From positions 1 through 35,914 of the forward strand of contig NZ_JXTH01000026.1 in assembly GCF_000836725.1 (NCBI RefSeq): a stretch of 35,914 bases of DNA, read 5' to 3'. Of this stretch, positions 35,809 through 35,914 are shown in pieces. The notes beneath the pieces are model-generated. The model saw only the letters and a program-made list of their open reading frames with translations, ran no database searches and was not told the DNA's origin. The DNA comes from Anoxybacillus thermarum (GTDB taxonomy: Bacteria; Bacillota; Bacilli; Bacillales; Anoxybacillaceae). Numbering within the stretch: the first letter of the stretch is position 1; each line of letters begins with the position of its first letter. The position numbers and the translations under genes were made by a program.

Positions 35809-35914
35809 ATGAAACATTTTACCACAGAATGGCCTTTATTAAAAGAGCTGGAGGAACAATTAGTCAGAACTCTTCAAAAGGTGTTCGCTGTCTTGTTGGC
35901 GGCCCTTTTGGAGG
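35809..35914 (+). CDS. Transposase, N-terminal fragment running off the window (possible ISLre2 family)
   Basis: Identical to the left copy: 35 residues from the ATG at 35809, then the window ends. The leucine-rich amphipathic start (KELEEQLVRTLQKVFAVLL) fits the helical N-terminus of UPF0236/ISLre2 transposases from memory. Catalytic residues are outside the window, so intactness is unknown. Confidence 0.65.
   Translation, partial: MKHFTTEWPLLKELEEQLVRTLQKVFAVLLAALLE

Larger units (their letters stand above)
35619..35914 (+). mobile_element. 5' end of an insertion sequence (right copy, facing out of the window)
   Basis: This is the exact inverted copy of 2-297. It holds the element end, the 44-base palindrome, the ribosome-site hairpin and the first transposase codons. 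It sits directly after the yjzC stop, in the same direction as the arginine operon, so readthrough from yjzC would enter the transposase leader. The rest of the element lies beyond the window. Confidence 0.85.

Noticed and set aside
1-35914. Composite transposon carrying the whole 35 kb
   Set aside because: The interior is core chromosomal gene order shared with B. subtilis, and one copy interrupts a resident gene. Two independent insertions fit better, and the ends look like assembly breaks at a repeat.
1-35914. CRISPR arrays, tRNA or rRNA genes, prophage or defence islands
   Set aside because: No regularly spaced repeats, no tRNA-like cloverleaf or rRNA segments noticed, and no phage or defence genes apart from the AbrB/PIN pair.

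Overview
The window looks like chromosome from a thermophilic or moderately thermophilic Bacillaceae of the Anoxybacillus/Geobacillus type. Moderate GC, strong GGAGG-type ribosome sites, a SAM-I riboswitch, a Bacillus-type Fnr with a C-terminal cysteine cluster, and a yit...argCJBD-carAB-argF-yjzC gene order resembling that of Bacillus subtilis all point that way. The genus is inferred from gene content and order, not from a database match.

Layout. (1) 1-297 is the outward-facing 5' end of an insertion sequence, and an exact inverted copy occupies 35619-35914. Each copy carries only the first 35 codons of the transposase. (2) 298-10676 is a tightly packed anaerobic-type cobalamin operon: a truncated cbiC, then cbiD, cbiET, cbiL, cbiF, cbiG, cbiA, cbiP, cobT, cobA and cobO. 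(3) 10752-11458 is a small AbrB/PIN toxin-antitoxin pair. (4) 11483-16712 on the minus strand is yitJ followed by cobalamin-dependent metH, behind a SAM-I riboswitch with an intrinsic terminator. (5) 16970-24346 holds a yajQ-family gene, a BMP-family lipoprotein next to a chemoreceptor, degV, yitT, small DUF genes, the HAD phosphatase yitU and the hydrolase yitV. (6) 24417-25826 is a convergent ywiC/fnr pair. (7) 26002-35349 is the full arginine operon argC-J-B-D-carA-carB-argF, followed by yjzC.

How it fits together. The cobalamin operon makes the cofactor that MetH uses, and YitJ can supply 5-methyltetrahydrofolate for the same reaction. The yitJ-metH operon is switched off by SAM, its downstream product. 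The arginine operon carries a well-placed pair of ARG boxes between argD and carA. A consensus Fnr site sits at -41.5 from a predicted ywiC promoter, with fnr itself convergent to ywiC.

Most notable points. The left insertion sequence removed about the first third of cbiC, including the part expected to hold the catalytic histidine. The insertion sequence leader has a hairpin whose 3' arm ends exactly at the transposase start codon, as expected for protection against readthrough. The ywiC promoter has an Fnr site with class II geometry. Tandem ARG boxes lie inside the arginine operon. All four convergent gene junctions share a terminator hairpin at or next to the stop codons. I did not find a clearly new multi-gene system. 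The BMP lipoprotein/chemoreceptor pair is the best functional unknown.
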